Shown: positions 8,867 to 18,396 of the stretch, piece after piece | Layout of the letters: every line of letters starts with the position of its first letter | Numbering within the stretch: the stretch's first letter is position 1 | Source of the DNA: Vibrio lentus | Lineage (GTDB): Bacteria; Pseudomonadota; Gammaproteobacteria; Enterobacterales; Vibrionaceae | Length of the DNA stretch: 64,000 nucleotides | Assembly (NCBI RefSeq): GCF_030409755.1 | Contig: NZ_JAUFQE010000002.1 | Coordinates: 744,001 to 808,000 of the forward strand | Direction: 5' to 3' | Translations under genes and position numbers: made by a program | The notes under the pieces: generated by a model | Seen by the model: the letters and a program-made list of their open reading frames with translations, nothing else | What the model was told of the DNA's origin: nothing | Database searches by the model: none

Positions 8867-9961
8867 ATGGAACTTACATTAGATAACGTATTCAACTTTA
8901 GTGCTGGCCCAGCGGCACTGCCTAAACCGGTAATGAAACAAGCACAAGCGGACTTCATTGATTGGAATGGTTTAGGCACTTCCGTTATGGAAATCAGCCA
9001 TCGCAGCAAAGAGTTTATTCAAGTTGCCGATGAGTCTGAGCAAGACCTACGTGATCTTCTGAACATCCCAGACAACTATAAAGTTCTTTTCTGTCAGGGG
9101 GGCGCTCGTGCTCAATTCGCTGCTGTTCCTCTAAACCTTCTTGGTGACGCGACGAAAGCGACTTACATTGATGCGGGGTACTGGGCTGAAAGTGCAGTGA
9201 CTGAAGCGAGTAAGTACTGTGAAATCGATGTATTCAATGCCAAGACATCAATTGATGGTAAAGCGGCTGTTGTTCCAGCTAAAGATTGGGAAATCGACCC
9301 TGAAGCGGCATACGTGCACTTTTGTCCAAATGAAACCATCGATGGCATCGAAATCAGTGAGCTTCCTCAAACCGATAAGCCTATCGTTGCCGACATGTCA
9401 TCTAGCATCTTATCTCGCCAGATTGATGTCTCTCAGTACGGTGTTATCTACGCGGGCGCTCAAAAGAACATTGGCCCTGCTGGTATCTGCATTGCTATCG
9501 TACGTGATGATCTACTAGAACTCGCAAACGACGTGTTGCCGAGCATTCTAAACTACAAAGTACTTGCTGAAAAAGACTCAATGTTCAATACACCACCAAC
9601 CTATGCATGGTACCTATCAGGCCTTGTATTCAAGTGGCTGAAAGCTCAAGGTGGCGTTGAAGCGATGGAGCTTGTGAACAAAGAGAAAGCGGCGTTGCTT
9701 TATAATGCGATTGATAGTTCTGCTTTCTACAAAAACGACGTTCATACAGCAAACCGTTCAAGAATGAACGTGCCATTCCAATTAGCGAAACCAGAGCTAG
9801 ATGCTAAGTTTTTAGAGTTGGCTGATGCTGCTGGTCTGAAATCGTTAAAAGGTCACCGAGCGGTGGGTGGAATGAGGGCTTCACTTTACAATGCGATGTC
9901 TCTGGAAGGTGTTCAGGCGCTAGTTAGCTTTATGAAAGACTTCGAAGAGAAATACGCATAA
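8867..9961 (+). CDS. serC: Phosphoserine aminotransferase SerC
   Basis: This 364-residue enzyme is a fold-type I PLP aminotransferase that makes O-phosphoserine (serine pathway) and also serves pyridoxine synthesis. Family marks are [11 protein letters not shown] at the N-terminus, QGGARAQF, and the PLP lysine in [12 protein letters not shown]. The frame stays open 20 codons further upstream, but the ATG at 8867 has AGGAG 11 bases before it and gives the usual family length. The gene appears monocistronic, between two strong terminators. Confidence 0.95.
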   Translation: MELTLDNVFNFSAGPAALPKPVMKQAQADFIDWNGLGTSVMEISHRSKEFIQVADESEQDLRDLLNIPDNYKVLFCQGGARAQFAAVPLNLLGDATKATYIDAGYWAESAVTEASKYCEIDVFNAKTSIDGKAAVVPAKDWEIDPEAAYVHFCPNETIDGIEISELPQTDKPIVADMSSSILSRQIDVSQYGVIYAGAQKNIGPAGICIAIVRDDLLELANDVLPSILNYKVLAEKDSMFNTPPTYAWYLSGLVFKWLKAQGGVEAMELVNKEKAALLYNAIDSSAFYKNDVHTANRSRMNVPFQLAKPELDAKFLELADAAGLKSLKGHRAVGGMRASLYNAMSLEGVQALVSFMKDFEEKYA

Positions 9962-9986
9962 TAAGCGAGTTCGATGTTTACCAATG

Positions 9987-10015
9987 AAAAGAGGAGCTAA
10001 GGCTCCTCTTTTTGT
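9987..10015. terminator. Terminator after serC
   Basis: The stem AAAAGAGGAGC / GCTCCTCTTTT has a 4-nt loop and a T-run. With A-runs on the other side it can serve the convergent AraC-type gene as well. Confidence 0.9.
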
Positions 10016-10047
10016 TTCCCATAGAAGGTGAAAATATAGAGACCTAA

Positions 10048-10860
10048 TTACCTTCTTCGACCATTAAAGCGAAACTGTTGTGGCGTTACATCAAAAGACG
10101 CCTTAAAAGCTTTAATGTAAGACGAGTCGTTTTGATAACCGACTTGATCAGCAATATTCTGGATTGAGAACTCTTCATCCAACAAAGACAACGAGTAAAT
10201 CAGGCGGATTTGTTGTCGCCATAACTGAAATGACGTGTTGAACTCTTTTGAGAATAAGCGCGACAAGGTTCGCTCCGATGCGCCGACTTTCTCTCCCCAT
10301 TCCTTCAACGAAAAGTCCAGCGTTGGTGCCTCTGTCAGCGCTTCAAAGATAAGCTTCAATCGTCGGTCTTCGGGTAGCAACAATTGATAGGTCTGAACGT
10401 TGTCTTTCATGATCTGATCGTGCAATACCGAGAGCAATCGCGATACCTCTTCATCACTCACTAATCCTTCGCACTGTCTGCGAATTTCCTGCAATAACTC
10501 ATTCAAAAACGGCGTCAGGGTAATGGTTCGTACTTGAGGCTCATACTTAATACCAAAGGCTGGATTAAGGTAAATACCGACAAACGTCGTATGGCTCAAT
10601 GCGATAGATTCATGTTGAATCCCTGCAGGTACAAACAAAGCAGAAGTATGGGGCACAAGATGTTGGTAGTGCTCGGTTTTCGTTTGCAATAGGCCTTTGA
10701 GTGGGAAGATCACTTGATGCCACGTATGTTTGTGCATTGCATCGACGTAGCCCTTGGGCATATCGATGGTCTTCACTAACGCTGGTGAATTAGGATTAGC
10801 GACCATCATCTCATTTGAGGTGATGATTCCGGAGTGAGAATTTATTTGGCGGGTTGGCAT
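10048..10860 (-). CDS. AraC-family transcriptional regulator with cupin domain
   Basis: The 270-residue protein has an N-terminal cupin fold (about 30-110; metal-type residues in the HKHTWHQVIF segment) and a C-terminal double HTH (about 170-268) ending with the AraC signature GYQNDSSYIKAFKASFDVTPQQF. This architecture is typical of sensors of small molecules. It is divergently transcribed from the small frameshifted gene and the MOSC gene, with only 87 bp between, so it may control those genes or itself. No effector can be named. Confidence 0.85.
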   Translation of the reverse strand: MPTRQINSHSGIITSNEMMVANPNSPALVKTIDMPKGYVDAMHKHTWHQVIFPLKGLLQTKTEHYQHLVPHTSALFVPAGIQHESIALSHTTFVGIYLNPAFGIKYEPQVRTITLTPFLNELLQEIRRQCEGLVSDEEVSRLLSVLHDQIMKDNVQTYQLLLPEDRRLKLIFEALTEAPTLDFSLKEWGEKVGASERTLSRLFSKEFNTSFQLWRQQIRLIYSLSLLDEEFSIQNIADQVGYQNDSSYIKAFKASFDVTPQQFRFNGRRR

Positions 10861-10947
10861 GGTTAACTGTCTTTACATCCCTATTCTGACTCGGTGGGAC
10901 TAGGCTATCATGCCCGGCAGAGCTAATGAAGTAGAGAGGGCACGCGT

Positions 10948-11153
10948 ATGCGATATCAAGTTGAAATATCGAAAGAAAACCAACTATTATTCAAAGTCGA
11001 TATTGAAGACATTAACCAAAACAAGTGTGAAACATCGCTCGAAACCGTGTTAACTAAGTTTCCGACAGCGAAACTCGTTACTTAAAAAGCACAGAACACA
11101 CCATGGAAGTACTGGCAGCGATTCCGGTATTTGAATCACTGGGCGAGCAATAA
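10948..11153 (+). pseudogene. Small gene with a 1-nt frameshift
   Basis: An ATG at 10948, with AGAGAGGG seven bases upstream, opens a 45-codon frame ending at 11085 (...ETVLTKFPTAKLVT). The frame one base back continues from about 11062 as SDSETRYLKSTEHTMEVL and then AAIPVFESLGEQ to a stop at 11153. Restoring one base after TTTCC (about 11063) would give a single protein of about 69 residues reading ...VLTKFPDSETRYLKS. I recognise no family. This is either a real frameshift mutation or an assembly or sequencing error. It is transcribed toward the MOSC gene, which starts 55 bp later. Confidence 0.6.
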
Positions 11154-11208
11154 GTTGGCTTTAGCTTGTATAACACAGCAAATAAGTTTCAGGTAAGAAG
11201 GAAGAGAT

Positions 11209-11901
11209 ATGAAGAAGTTAGGCGTAGTAAATAGTGTATTGGCTGGCAAAACCGTTACTTTTGCGCACGGTGCAAACAGCGCTATTGATAAGCAGGTTTT
11301 GTCGGAGCGCCAGCACGCCACAGAGCTTGGTTTTACCAATGATGAACAAGGCGACCCTCGCTTTCATGGTGGCATTCAGAAAGCCCTTCATATTTATCCA
11401 AGTGAGCATTATCCGGTTTGGCAGCAAGAACTGGGCGACAGAGACATCTTCCAATCTGCAGGCGCATTTGGCGAGAACCTAAGTTCCAGCGGTATTACAG
11501 AACAATCCATTTGCTTGAAAGATCAGGTTCGTATTGGCTCAACTTTATTAGAAGTCTCACAGGGGCGCATGCCTTGTTGGAAGCTCAATGTACGATTCGA
11601 TCAAAACGATATGGCAAGAAGACTGCAAGACACACTTCGAACTGGCTGGTACTTCCGAGTCTTGGAAGAAGGCGATATTGGCGCAGGTGACGAGATTATC
11701 CTGTGTGAAAGACCTTACCCAGATTGGTCGCTCGCTCGTATCATGGGCTCGGTATTTACTGGCAGTCTTGATAGAGAAGAATTAAGTCAAATGGCTGACC
11801 TTCCGTTAGTCGAATCTTGGGGGGCACTCGTTGCGCGACGTCTTGAAACCGGCGAAGTCGAAGATTGGGAGATGCGTTTAGTTGGTCCAACAGCAGCATA
11901 A
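11209..11901 (+). CDS. MOSC-domain protein, YiiM-like
   Basis: The 230-residue protein has a MOSC domain at about 20-165, including the conserved cysteine in SQGRMPCWKL and the HGGIQKALHIYP segment typical of YiiM. It also has a C-terminal helical 3-alpha extension (about 170-220). MOSC proteins bind molybdenum cofactor. E. coli YiiM reduces N-hydroxylated base analogues and gives resistance to 6-N-hydroxylaminopurine. The ATG at 11209 follows GGAAGAG. The gene is convergent with the exonuclease gene and shares a terminator with it. Confidence 0.8.
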   Translation: MKKLGVVNSVLAGKTVTFAHGANSAIDKQVLSERQHATELGFTNDEQGDPRFHGGIQKALHIYPSEHYPVWQQELGDRDIFQSAGAFGENLSSSGITEQSICLKDQVRIGSTLLEVSQGRMPCWKLNVRFDQNDMARRLQDTLRTGWYFRVLEEGDIGAGDEIILCERPYPDWSLARIMGSVFTGSLDREELSQMADLPLVESWGALVARRLETGEVEDWEMRLVGPTAA

Positions 11902-11920
11902 ACTCGGATGACACAAAGCA

Positions 11921-11954
11921 ATAAAGCCCACTAATGAAAGTTAGTGGGCTTTAT
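11921..11954. terminator. Bidirectional terminator between MOSC and exonuclease genes
   Basis: A perfect 14-bp stem, ATAAAGCCCACTAA with its complement at 11941-11954, has a 6-nt loop and A- and T-rich flanks on both sides. It sits between two convergent genes. Confidence 0.9.
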
Positions 11955-11992
11955 GTTTATGCGTTCAGTTTAACGTCAGTCTTAATTGGTAA

Positions 11993-12709
11993 CTAGAGCC
12001 AGAAGTTCTTCAAAGGCATCTCAGAGTCAAAGTGATGAGCGATCTGCGCTTGGAGTAGCTCTGCGGTCGCTATGGCATCGGTTAGCGCGTGGTGTGGCGT
12101 GTAGTCGGGCAAGTGATATCGACGACGACTCTGCCCCAATCTCACAGACGCAGGTTTCTTACCTTTTAGCTTATTCCACAAACCGCCAGCCAGTTTGTTC
12201 TGGATTTGAGATTCAATCTCGAGCGTGTCGAGGACTGGAAACTCTATCCCTTCACCGAGTCGCACCTTCAATGCATTATCCAAGAAGTCCCGTTCGATAC
12301 GACGATAGTGAACCACTGGGATATGTCCTGCCATTGATTCTAAGATCTCGCCCAGCACTTCGCTAAGATCTGGCGCATCAATGATGTCATTGTGAGTGAT
12401 GCCATGAATCACAACAGACTCTTCTTCCAACTTCTGTTTTGGTCTTAATGTCCAGTGTTTGGCTTGTCGCAAGTAGATGCGATTGAGCGTAAATGGCACT
12501 AAACCAATGGTAATGATGCCGTCTTTGTTTGGGTTTAACCCCGTGGTTTCAAAGTCGACAGCCAAGAAGGTCACTTCTGAAAGTGGCGTATCAGGCGCAG
12601 GAAGAGGCTGGCTATAAAAGTGCTTTAAGCGGTCGTCTCGCGCTCGTTCGAGTTTCTGAGCAAACTTAAATGGCCAATCGACCGCAGGTGATCTGAATAG
12701 TTTGTTCAT
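11993..12709 (-). CDS. DEDDh 3'-5' exonuclease, DnaQ-like
   Basis: The 238-residue protein has an exonuclease domain (about 48-225) with the DEDDh motifs DFETTG (ExoI), a middle aspartate in the HYRRIERDFLD segment (ExoII) and HHALTDAIATAEL (ExoIII with the catalytic His). It resembles stand-alone DNA polymerase III epsilon-like exonucleases. It is 5 bp downstream of the DUF294 gene on the same strand, an arrangement I recall from other marine gammaproteobacteria, which suggests a joint function. The substrate is unknown. Confidence 0.85.
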   Translation of the reverse strand: MNKLFRSPAVDWPFKFAQKLERARDDRLKHFYSQPLPAPDTPLSEVTFLAVDFETTGLNPNKDGIITIGLVPFTLNRIYLRQAKHWTLRPKQKLEEESVVIHGITHNDIIDAPDLSEVLGEILESMAGHIPVVHYRRIERDFLDNALKVRLGEGIEFPVLDTLEIESQIQNKLAGGLWNKLKGKKPASVRLGQSRRRYHLPDYTPHHALTDAIATAELLQAQIAHHFDSEMPLKNFWL

Positions 12710-12714
12710 AAGCC

Positions 12715-14604
12715 CTACTTAAACTTATTGCTAGCTTGATAACGGAACTTAAGGAAGTTTTGCGCATTACTTAAAATTTGGAATGCGTCCTTTAGATTGC
12801 GTCGTTCGAAGTCAGATAAGTTCTCTGGCTCAATGTTGTTATCAGGTTCGATATTATTATCAACATCGTGCGCTTGGTGACGAATACGAACCAAAGAGAT
12901 GAACTCCATGGCGTCTTTCAAATCCTGCGCTCTGCCTTTAGGCAAAATACCGGCATCGATAATATCGTCTAAACGCTCAAATGAGTTTTTCGAACGAGAA
13001 GCCACCGCTAAAGAGTGAACACGAATCAAGTCTGCGAGTGGCGCGGTGCCACGACGTTTCAGGTTGATCGAGTTGTTATGACGGCCATCTTTCTCCATTA
13101 CGAAATCTTTGAAGAAACCAAGAGGCGGTGTTCGGTTGAGCGCGTTACGAGCAAGACACGCCAAGAAGCGATTGTTCTTACGTGCACGTCGAACAATAAA
13201 GCTATTCAATTGCTCAGCCCATTTCAAGCGTCCATACACACCATCTAAATCAAAGAAGATAGAGGCGTTCAGCAGTGCTTTCGGGTTTGGATCATCAATC
13301 CAATCGGCAAAGCACTCTTCCCATTGTCGACGTGTCATGCGCCAAGTAGGGTTTGTCGCCATGATGTCACCAGTACAGTAAACATAACCACACTGGTCTA
13401 AGCCGTCACAAATGAACTTTGAAAGTTCTTCAAAGTACTTGCCGTGCTTTTTCTCGTCGTAGGTGTCATCAAGAATGATGGCGTTATCTTGGTCTGTGAC
13501 CAGCAACTGTTCGTCACGTCCCATAGAACCAAGAGCAAGGAAACAATACGGAATTGGCGCTTTACCGAGTTTCTCTTCACCTAGTTCGATAATACGTTGT
13601 TTAAAGCTGCGTCCGATTACCGACATTGCAGTACCCACCATGTGGGCATTGGCATCTTCATTAACCAAACGTACAAAGCTGTCTTTCACTTGTTCGGAAA
13701 GCACTTTCAGGTCTTCGATACTTTGTTGCTGGAAGATGCTGCTTACCAATAACAGCGAGTTCTGAGACTCGTAACGTACGATATCGGTCGCTTCGATAAT
13801 ACCAATCGGCTTCTTATCTTTTAGTACTGGTAGGTGATGCACGTTGTAGCGAAGCATGGTCATCATAGCTTCGTATACATAGGCATTATGGTCGAGTGAG
13901 ATAACCTCTGGTGTCATTACGCTAGAGACTTCATCCGATGGTTCGAGACCTTCAGCAAGTACACGCGTACATAAATCACGATCGGTAATAATACCGATAA
14001 CGGGTGTCGAATCATCCTCTTCGTCTTCAACGATATCTGGGTCGATAATCAGTAGGGAAGAGACGTTATCTTCGGCCATCATGGTGGCAGCTTGCTGAAT
14101 CGTGCGCGTTTTCTCGATCATCGGTGCTTCACTGGTGAGCAGTGTTTTAACCTTGGATGTCGTTAAATCGTTGGCGTCGTTGCTGTCTAAGTTAGCCTGA
14201 CGCAGTCGCGCGTTATCTTCTACTTCGACAAAGTCAGCGAATGAATCATAGTTGTCGTAGAGTTCTTGGAAAATAGGCTCAGGGATACAATAGAGCAGGG
14301 TGTCTTCTGTTGCCTTAACAGGGAAGCGAACTTTGTTGTTGGTGAGTAGTCCCATTTGGCCGAACAAGTGGCCTTCATCGAGACGGTTATAGAGCTCACC
14401 TTTACGACGATAGACTTCTACTTCGCCGCTTCGAACAATGTAAAGATCATTAATCTGGTCACCAAAGTGAATGATAGGCGTATCTTGGCGGTAATAAGAA
14501 ATTTCCACGCTACTGGTCACTTTCACCAACATCTCCTCAGGGAGTTCAGTGAAAGGGGGGTATTGTGCCAGAAAGTTTTGAATCTCTAATAACTCAGCAT
14601 CCAT
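12715..14604 (-). CDS. cNMP-binding / CBS / DUF294 nucleotidyltransferase-like protein
   Basis: The 629-residue cytoplasmic protein has, in order, a cyclic-nucleotide-binding fold (about 10-130), two CBS repeats (about 160-310), a DUF294 nucleotidyltransferase domain (about 320-470) with GSMGRDEQ and DQDNA motifs like the GlnD/GlnE superfamily, and a helical C-terminal DUF294 domain (about 490-625). The family is thought to be a regulatory nucleotidyltransferase responding to nucleotides, but its target is not known. Near the C-terminus the segment NNIEPDNNIEPEN is a short internal duplication. I chose the ATG at 14604 (GGA eight bases upstream) over the ATG three codons earlier. Confidence 0.8.
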   Translation of the reverse strand: MDAELLEIQNFLAQYPPFTELPEEMLVKVTSSVEISYYRQDTPIIHFGDQINDLYIVRSGEVEVYRRKGELYNRLDEGHLFGQMGLLTNNKVRFPVKATEDTLLYCIPEPIFQELYDNYDSFADFVEVEDNARLRQANLDSNDANDLTTSKVKTLLTSEAPMIEKTRTIQQAATMMAEDNVSSLLIIDPDIVEDEEDDSTPVIGIITDRDLCTRVLAEGLEPSDEVSSVMTPEVISLDHNAYVYEAMMTMLRYNVHHLPVLKDKKPIGIIEATDIVRYESQNSLLLVSSIFQQQSIEDLKVLSEQVKDSFVRLVNEDANAHMVGTAMSVIGRSFKQRIIELGEEKLGKAPIPYCFLALGSMGRDEQLLVTDQDNAIILDDTYDEKKHGKYFEELSKFICDGLDQCGYVYCTGDIMATNPTWRMTRRQWEECFADWIDDPNPKALLNASIFFDLDGVYGRLKWAEQLNSFIVRRARKNNRFLACLARNALNRTPPLGFFKDFVMEKDGRHNNSINLKRRGTAPLADLIRVHSLAVASRSKNSFERLDDIIDAGILPKGRAQDLKDAMEFISLVRIRHQAHDVDNNIEPDNNIEPENLSDFERRNLKDAFQILSNAQNFLKFRYQASNKFK

Positions 14605-14754
14605 AATGATCATCCATTAGTTTGTATGATTTCATGGTACAACATTTGATAATATTTTGCCGTCACAAATCAATCTGTGAGCTAAAACCTTTTTAAAGTC
14701 TTATGGATAGACTAACCTTTCAATTAATGGAGTGACAGTTGAAGGATGATAGGA

Positions 14755-15399
14755 ATGTCGAAGTGGAAGCTTAGTTTGGTATCTGCAGTTTTTATGTTTT
14801 CTCCAAGTTTGTGGGCAGCCACTGACGTTGTGGATATTCTTGATTATGACCATATATACGCCACTGCTCATTCGGGCAGTTTGAATGAAGACGCTGGTGG
14901 TAATAATAATGCTTCGTCGTATGGATTAGGTGTTAGTTACGCCATGACCGATGATTGGTTGTTGCTAGGAGACTATAGCGCACGCTTCATTCACCCAGAT
15001 GAAAGTACCACTCGAATTGATACCTTAATGGCAGGGGCTGGGTATCGTTACAGCATAAAGAAAGACTTGGATATTGTCGCTTCTTACTTGCTGGGTATTA
15101 CTAAAGGTGAGGTGGAGCTTAACGGTAGCAATGAAACCATCGAATCGGATACTGAATTTGTTCAAGGTGTAAAAGCCGAGCTTAACTATGGTTTTGCAAA
15201 GCGTTGGATTGCGAATGGTAGCGTGCAGGTAAACCGAAGTGATTTGTTCGACGAAGAGATTTACCATTTAGGTTTGCGTTATCTCGTGACCAACAAATTT
15301 GCGATTGGTGGCTCTTACCAACACCGAGATGGTGAAGGCAGTAAAGGTGGAAGTGAGAGAACCAATGAATTGGGTGTTGAGTTTTTCCTAGAGTACTAA
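14755..15399 (+). CDS. Outer-membrane beta-barrel protein (214 aa)
   Basis: A signal peptide (MSKWKLSLVSAVFMFSPSLWA) precedes a body of alternating strands such as SYGLGVSYAMTDDWLLLGDYS and ends ...GVEFFLEY, as in small porin-like barrels. GAAGGA eight bases upstream supports the ATG at 14755 rather than the one three codons earlier. It resembles the OmpA-like/OprG-size class of about 8-10 strands, but I cannot assign an orthologue or substrate. It stands alone, divergent from the cNMP/DUF294 gene and convergent with aspC. Confidence 0.75.
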   Translation: MSKWKLSLVSAVFMFSPSLWAATDVVDILDYDHIYATAHSGSLNEDAGGNNNASSYGLGVSYAMTDDWLLLGDYSARFIHPDESTTRIDTLMAGAGYRYSIKKDLDIVASYLLGITKGEVELNGSNETIESDTEFVQGVKAELNYGFAKRWIANGSVQVNRSDLFDEEIYHLGLRYLVTNKFAIGGSYQHRDGEGSKGGSERTNELGVEFFLEY

Positions 15400-15434
15400 C
15401 TTAATTAAACCTAATACGTCAAAGACAGACACAA

Positions 15435-15460
15435 AAAAGCCAGCTTAGTCGCTGGCTTTT
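15435..15460. terminator. Terminator between barrel-protein gene and aspC
   Basis: The stem AAAAGCCAGC / GCTGGCTTTT has a 6-nt loop and lies between convergent genes. The A- and T-runs make it usable from both sides. Confidence 0.9.
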
Positions 15461-15500
15461 GCATATCTATAGGCCTACAAATACAGGTTTCGCTTTACGA

Positions 15501-16691
15501 TTAAAGAACCGCAGCAAGACCTTTACATAGAGGACCCATGTTTGACTTAGTCATACCAGCAACACTGATACGGCCAGAACCAACAATGTAGATAGCGAAT
15601 TCATCTTTTAGGCGAGTTACTTGCTCTTTGCTTAGACCAGAGAACGAGAACATGCCGTTTTGGCGCTCGATGAATGTGAAATCTGCGTCTACACCTTCAG
15701 ATTTCAGTGTCGTTACAAACAGTTCACGCATCTCTTGGATACGGTCGCGCATTTCAGCTACTTCTGCTTCCCATTCAGCACGTAGATCAGCATCACCAAG
15801 GATGTGAGTAACGACAGCACTGCCGTGCGCTGGTGGGTTAGAGTAGATAGAGCGGATAATGCTCTTAACTTGAGAGAACGCTGTAGTTGCAACGTCTGCA
15901 GATTCAGCAACCAGAGTGAATGCACCAACACGCTCGTTGTACAAGCCGAAGTTCTTAGAGAACGAGCTAGCAACAAGAATTTCTTTGTTGTATTGAGCAA
16001 AAATACGTAGGCCAGCTGCGTCTTCTTCAACACCTTTTGCAAAACCTTGGTAAGCAAAGTCGAATAGAGGTAGCAGTTTCTTCTCAGCAACTAGCTTAGC
16101 CAGTACTTCCCACTCGTCAGTTGTAGGGTCGATACCTGTTGGGTTATGACAGCAGCCGTGAAGAAGAACGATATCGCCTTCAGAAGCTTTCTCTAGGTCA
16201 GCAACCATGCCTGCGAAGTTTTTGTCTTTTGTTTCAGCGTTGTAGTAGCTGTATTGAGCTGTTTGGATACCCGCAGCCGCGAAAACGCCGTTATGGTTAG
16301 CCCAAGTTGGGTTACTGATCCAGATTTTTACATCGCCAAGTTGACGCTTGATGAATTCACCCGCAACACGAAGTGCACCTGTACCACCAGGAGCTTGTGC
16401 TGTTTTAGCGCGTTGAGATGTTACGATCTCTGCATCTGCACCGAAAAGAAGCTTCTGAACCGCTAGGCCGTATTCAGCTGTACCTTCAATCGTTAGGTAA
16501 GATTTGGTTTTTTCGTTTTCAAGAAGTGCAGCTTCTGCTTTCTTTACTGTTTTAAGAACCGGCGTTTGACCATCTTCATTTTTGTAAATACCAACACCTA
16601 GGTTGATTTTTTCTGCGCGAGAGTCTTTTTTAAACTCTTCAGTAAGGCCGAGGATAGGATCGGCGGGAGCAGCTAACACTTTTTCAAACAT
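15501..16691 (-). CDS. aspC: Aromatic/aspartate aminotransferase, class I (AspC-like)
   Basis: The 396-residue protein is a fold-type I PLP enzyme interconverting aspartate/2-oxoglutarate and oxaloacetate/glutamate. The PLP lysine lies in SSFSKNFGLYNERVG and the arginine for the distal carboxylate near the C-terminal VGSGRISVAGM. The ATG at 16691 (MFEKVLAAPADPIL) gives the same length as E. coli AspC. Six further upstream in-frame codons are not needed. Separation from TyrB (aromatic) is not certain by sequence alone. The gene is monocistronic. Confidence 0.9.
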   Translation of the reverse strand: MFEKVLAAPADPILGLTEEFKKDSRAEKINLGVGIYKNEDGQTPVLKTVKKAEAALLENEKTKSYLTIEGTAEYGLAVQKLLFGADAEIVTSQRAKTAQAPGGTGALRVAGEFIKRQLGDVKIWISNPTWANHNGVFAAAGIQTAQYSYYNAETKDKNFAGMVADLEKASEGDIVLLHGCCHNPTGIDPTTDEWEVLAKLVAEKKLLPLFDFAYQGFAKGVEEDAAGLRIFAQYNKEILVASSFSKNFGLYNERVGAFTLVAESADVATTAFSQVKSIIRSIYSNPPAHGSAVVTHILGDADLRAEWEAEVAEMRDRIQEMRELFVTTLKSEGVDADFTFIERQNGMFSFSGLSKEQVTRLKDEFAIYIVGSGRISVAGMTKSNMGPLCKGLAAVL

Positions 16692-16840
16692 AATCTTCAT
16701 CCATGTCAATTGAGAGGGGATAGTATCTATGGGTAGTTATACCTGTATGGAATTTTTAAGACAATACGAAGTGAACAGAAAGAACAAAAAAAATCCATTT
16801 CAATCAGATTAATTGACTAAAGAGGGTATTTGATAACAAA

Positions 16841-16868
16841 ACACCCTACGGATTAACCTATAGGGTGT
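16841..16868 (-). terminator. Terminator of the HD-GYP gene
   Basis: ACACCCTA and TAGGGTGT form an 8-bp stem. On the minus strand it is followed by TTTTGTT, as expected downstream of the HD-GYP gene that ends at 16894. Confidence 0.75.
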
Positions 16869-16893
16869 AAGAAGTTAGTGCTTTTTGAAAGGA

Positions 16894-18396
16894 TTATGCA
16901 GGCTGTGTAATGAAGCTTTCTCGCTCAAGTTCACTCACTACATTTTTTCCATCTTTATAGGTGGCAGCGATCTTAACAAACTGATGCTCAACGGCTAAGA
17001 AAGCTTGCACGACTTGAGGATCAAAATGAGAACCATTGCCTTCCAAAATGATTTGCTTGGCTTGCTCGTGAGTAAAGGCTGGCTTGTAGACACGTTTTGA
17101 AATCAATGCATCATAAACATCCGCTAAAGCCATTAAACGACCCGAGATTGGAATATCTTCACCAGACAGCTGATTTGGATAACCGCTGCCGTTCCATTTC
17201 TCGTGGTGAGTCAGAGATATCTCCTTTGCGACTCTTAAGAAAGAGCTACTTCCTAGCTGTTTTTCTGCAATAGACAAGGCTTCAGCACCGATAGCCGGGT
17301 GACCTTTCATTATCTCAAACTCTTCATCGGTCAATTTGCCCGGTTTCAGTAGGACACTGTCAGGAACACCGACTTTACCTACATCATGCAGCGGAGCCGA
17401 TTTGTAAAGCAACTCGATGTAGTTTGGTGTTAATAACGTTGCGTGTGCTTCAGACTTACTGAGCTCTTGTGCGAGCACCTTAACGTACTCTTGGGTTCTC
17501 AGAATGTGAGCACCGGTTTCATTGTCTCGAGATTCTGCCAACGCAGACAAGCTTACGATCGCAACATCACGGGTAGTTTTGACTTCGTTTTGTGCTGTTT
17601 CGAGGCTATCAAGCATGGTGTTGGTCATTGATGCCATTGAGCCAAGCTCGTTGTAGCCGAAAATAGGTAGACGCACGCCAGGTTCACCTAGGGTCACTTT
17701 ATTTAATGCGCACTCTTGGCTAAGGAGAATACGCTTAACGAGCCTGCTCCATAGCGCCATGATGGTTATCGCGTATCCGCCAAGTACTACAGCCAAATAG
17801 ATGAACTCTTTGATCACGCTGATCTTGCCAGAACCATCCAACAATCGCTCTGGGTTGTTCTCTAGCCAGAAGATGTCTTTGACCGCAACCATCGTTAACA
17901 TTGTGGTAAGGGTGATAAGAAGCACGATGACCAAACCAATCATCTGTTTAACTAAAGAGCTTCGCTCGCCAATCAGTTGAAAATCAAACTCTCCAGACGC
18001 TTCCATTTTATCCATTTGAGTCAACTTGGCGTTCAATTGGAGAATGGTTCCGGTGAAGAAACCAAACAAGGTCATGCCGAACAGCACTTTCAAATTACTA
18101 TCGATGGTGAAGTCGTAGCTTAGGTTGTAGTAGAGCGCGAAAGGGACACTCGCAGCAAAAAATAGCAAAGTATCGAGCTGTGCGAATCGACCTTGTTCAA
18201 CTAATGCGTGTTTCGCTAATAGGAAATGGCGAGTTAGCCAAACCAAGACAAAAACGATACTGACTTGAGTAAAAATTTCCAAAGTTGTTAGGGTTTCGAG
18301 CATAGGGCATACCCGACTGCCGTAGGTGCCGAAAAGCACGCCAGCGACAACGTATAACTGGGTAGTTAGCGATTGATTATAGTTTGAAGTATCCAT
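16894..18396 (-). CDS. Membrane HD-GYP phosphodiesterase
   Basis: The 500-residue protein has an N-terminal membrane region with about five or six hydrophobic segments (residues 10-230), a short HAMP-like linker, and a C-terminal HD-GYP domain (about 275-470). The HD pair is in PLHDVGKVGVPD and the downstream HHEKWNGSGYP matches the HHE...GYP signature, so c-di-GMP hydrolysis is plausible. A small sensor module in the membrane part is not recognised. AAGG nine bases upstream supports the ATG at 18396. Confidence 0.85.
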   Translation of the reverse strand: MDTSNYNQSLTTQLYVVAGVLFGTYGSRVCPMLETLTTLEIFTQVSIVFVLVWLTRHFLLAKHALVEQGRFAQLDTLLFFAASVPFALYYNLSYDFTIDSNLKVLFGMTLFGFFTGTILQLNAKLTQMDKMEASGEFDFQLIGERSSLVKQMIGLVIVLLITLTTMLTMVAVKDIFWLENNPERLLDGSGKISVIKEFIYLAVVLGGYAITIMALWSRLVKRILLSQECALNKVTLGEPGVRLPIFGYNELGSMASMTNTMLDSLETAQNEVKTTRDVAIVSLSALAESRDNETGAHILRTQEYVKVLAQELSKSEAHATLLTPNYIELLYKSAPLHDVGKVGVPDSVLLKPGKLTDEEFEIMKGHPAIGAEALSIAEKQLGSSSFLRVAKEISLTHHEKWNGSGYPNQLSGEDIPISGRLMALADVYDALISKRVYKPAFTHEQAKQIILEGNGSHFDPQVVQAFLAVEHQFVKIAATYKDGKNVVSELERESFITQPA

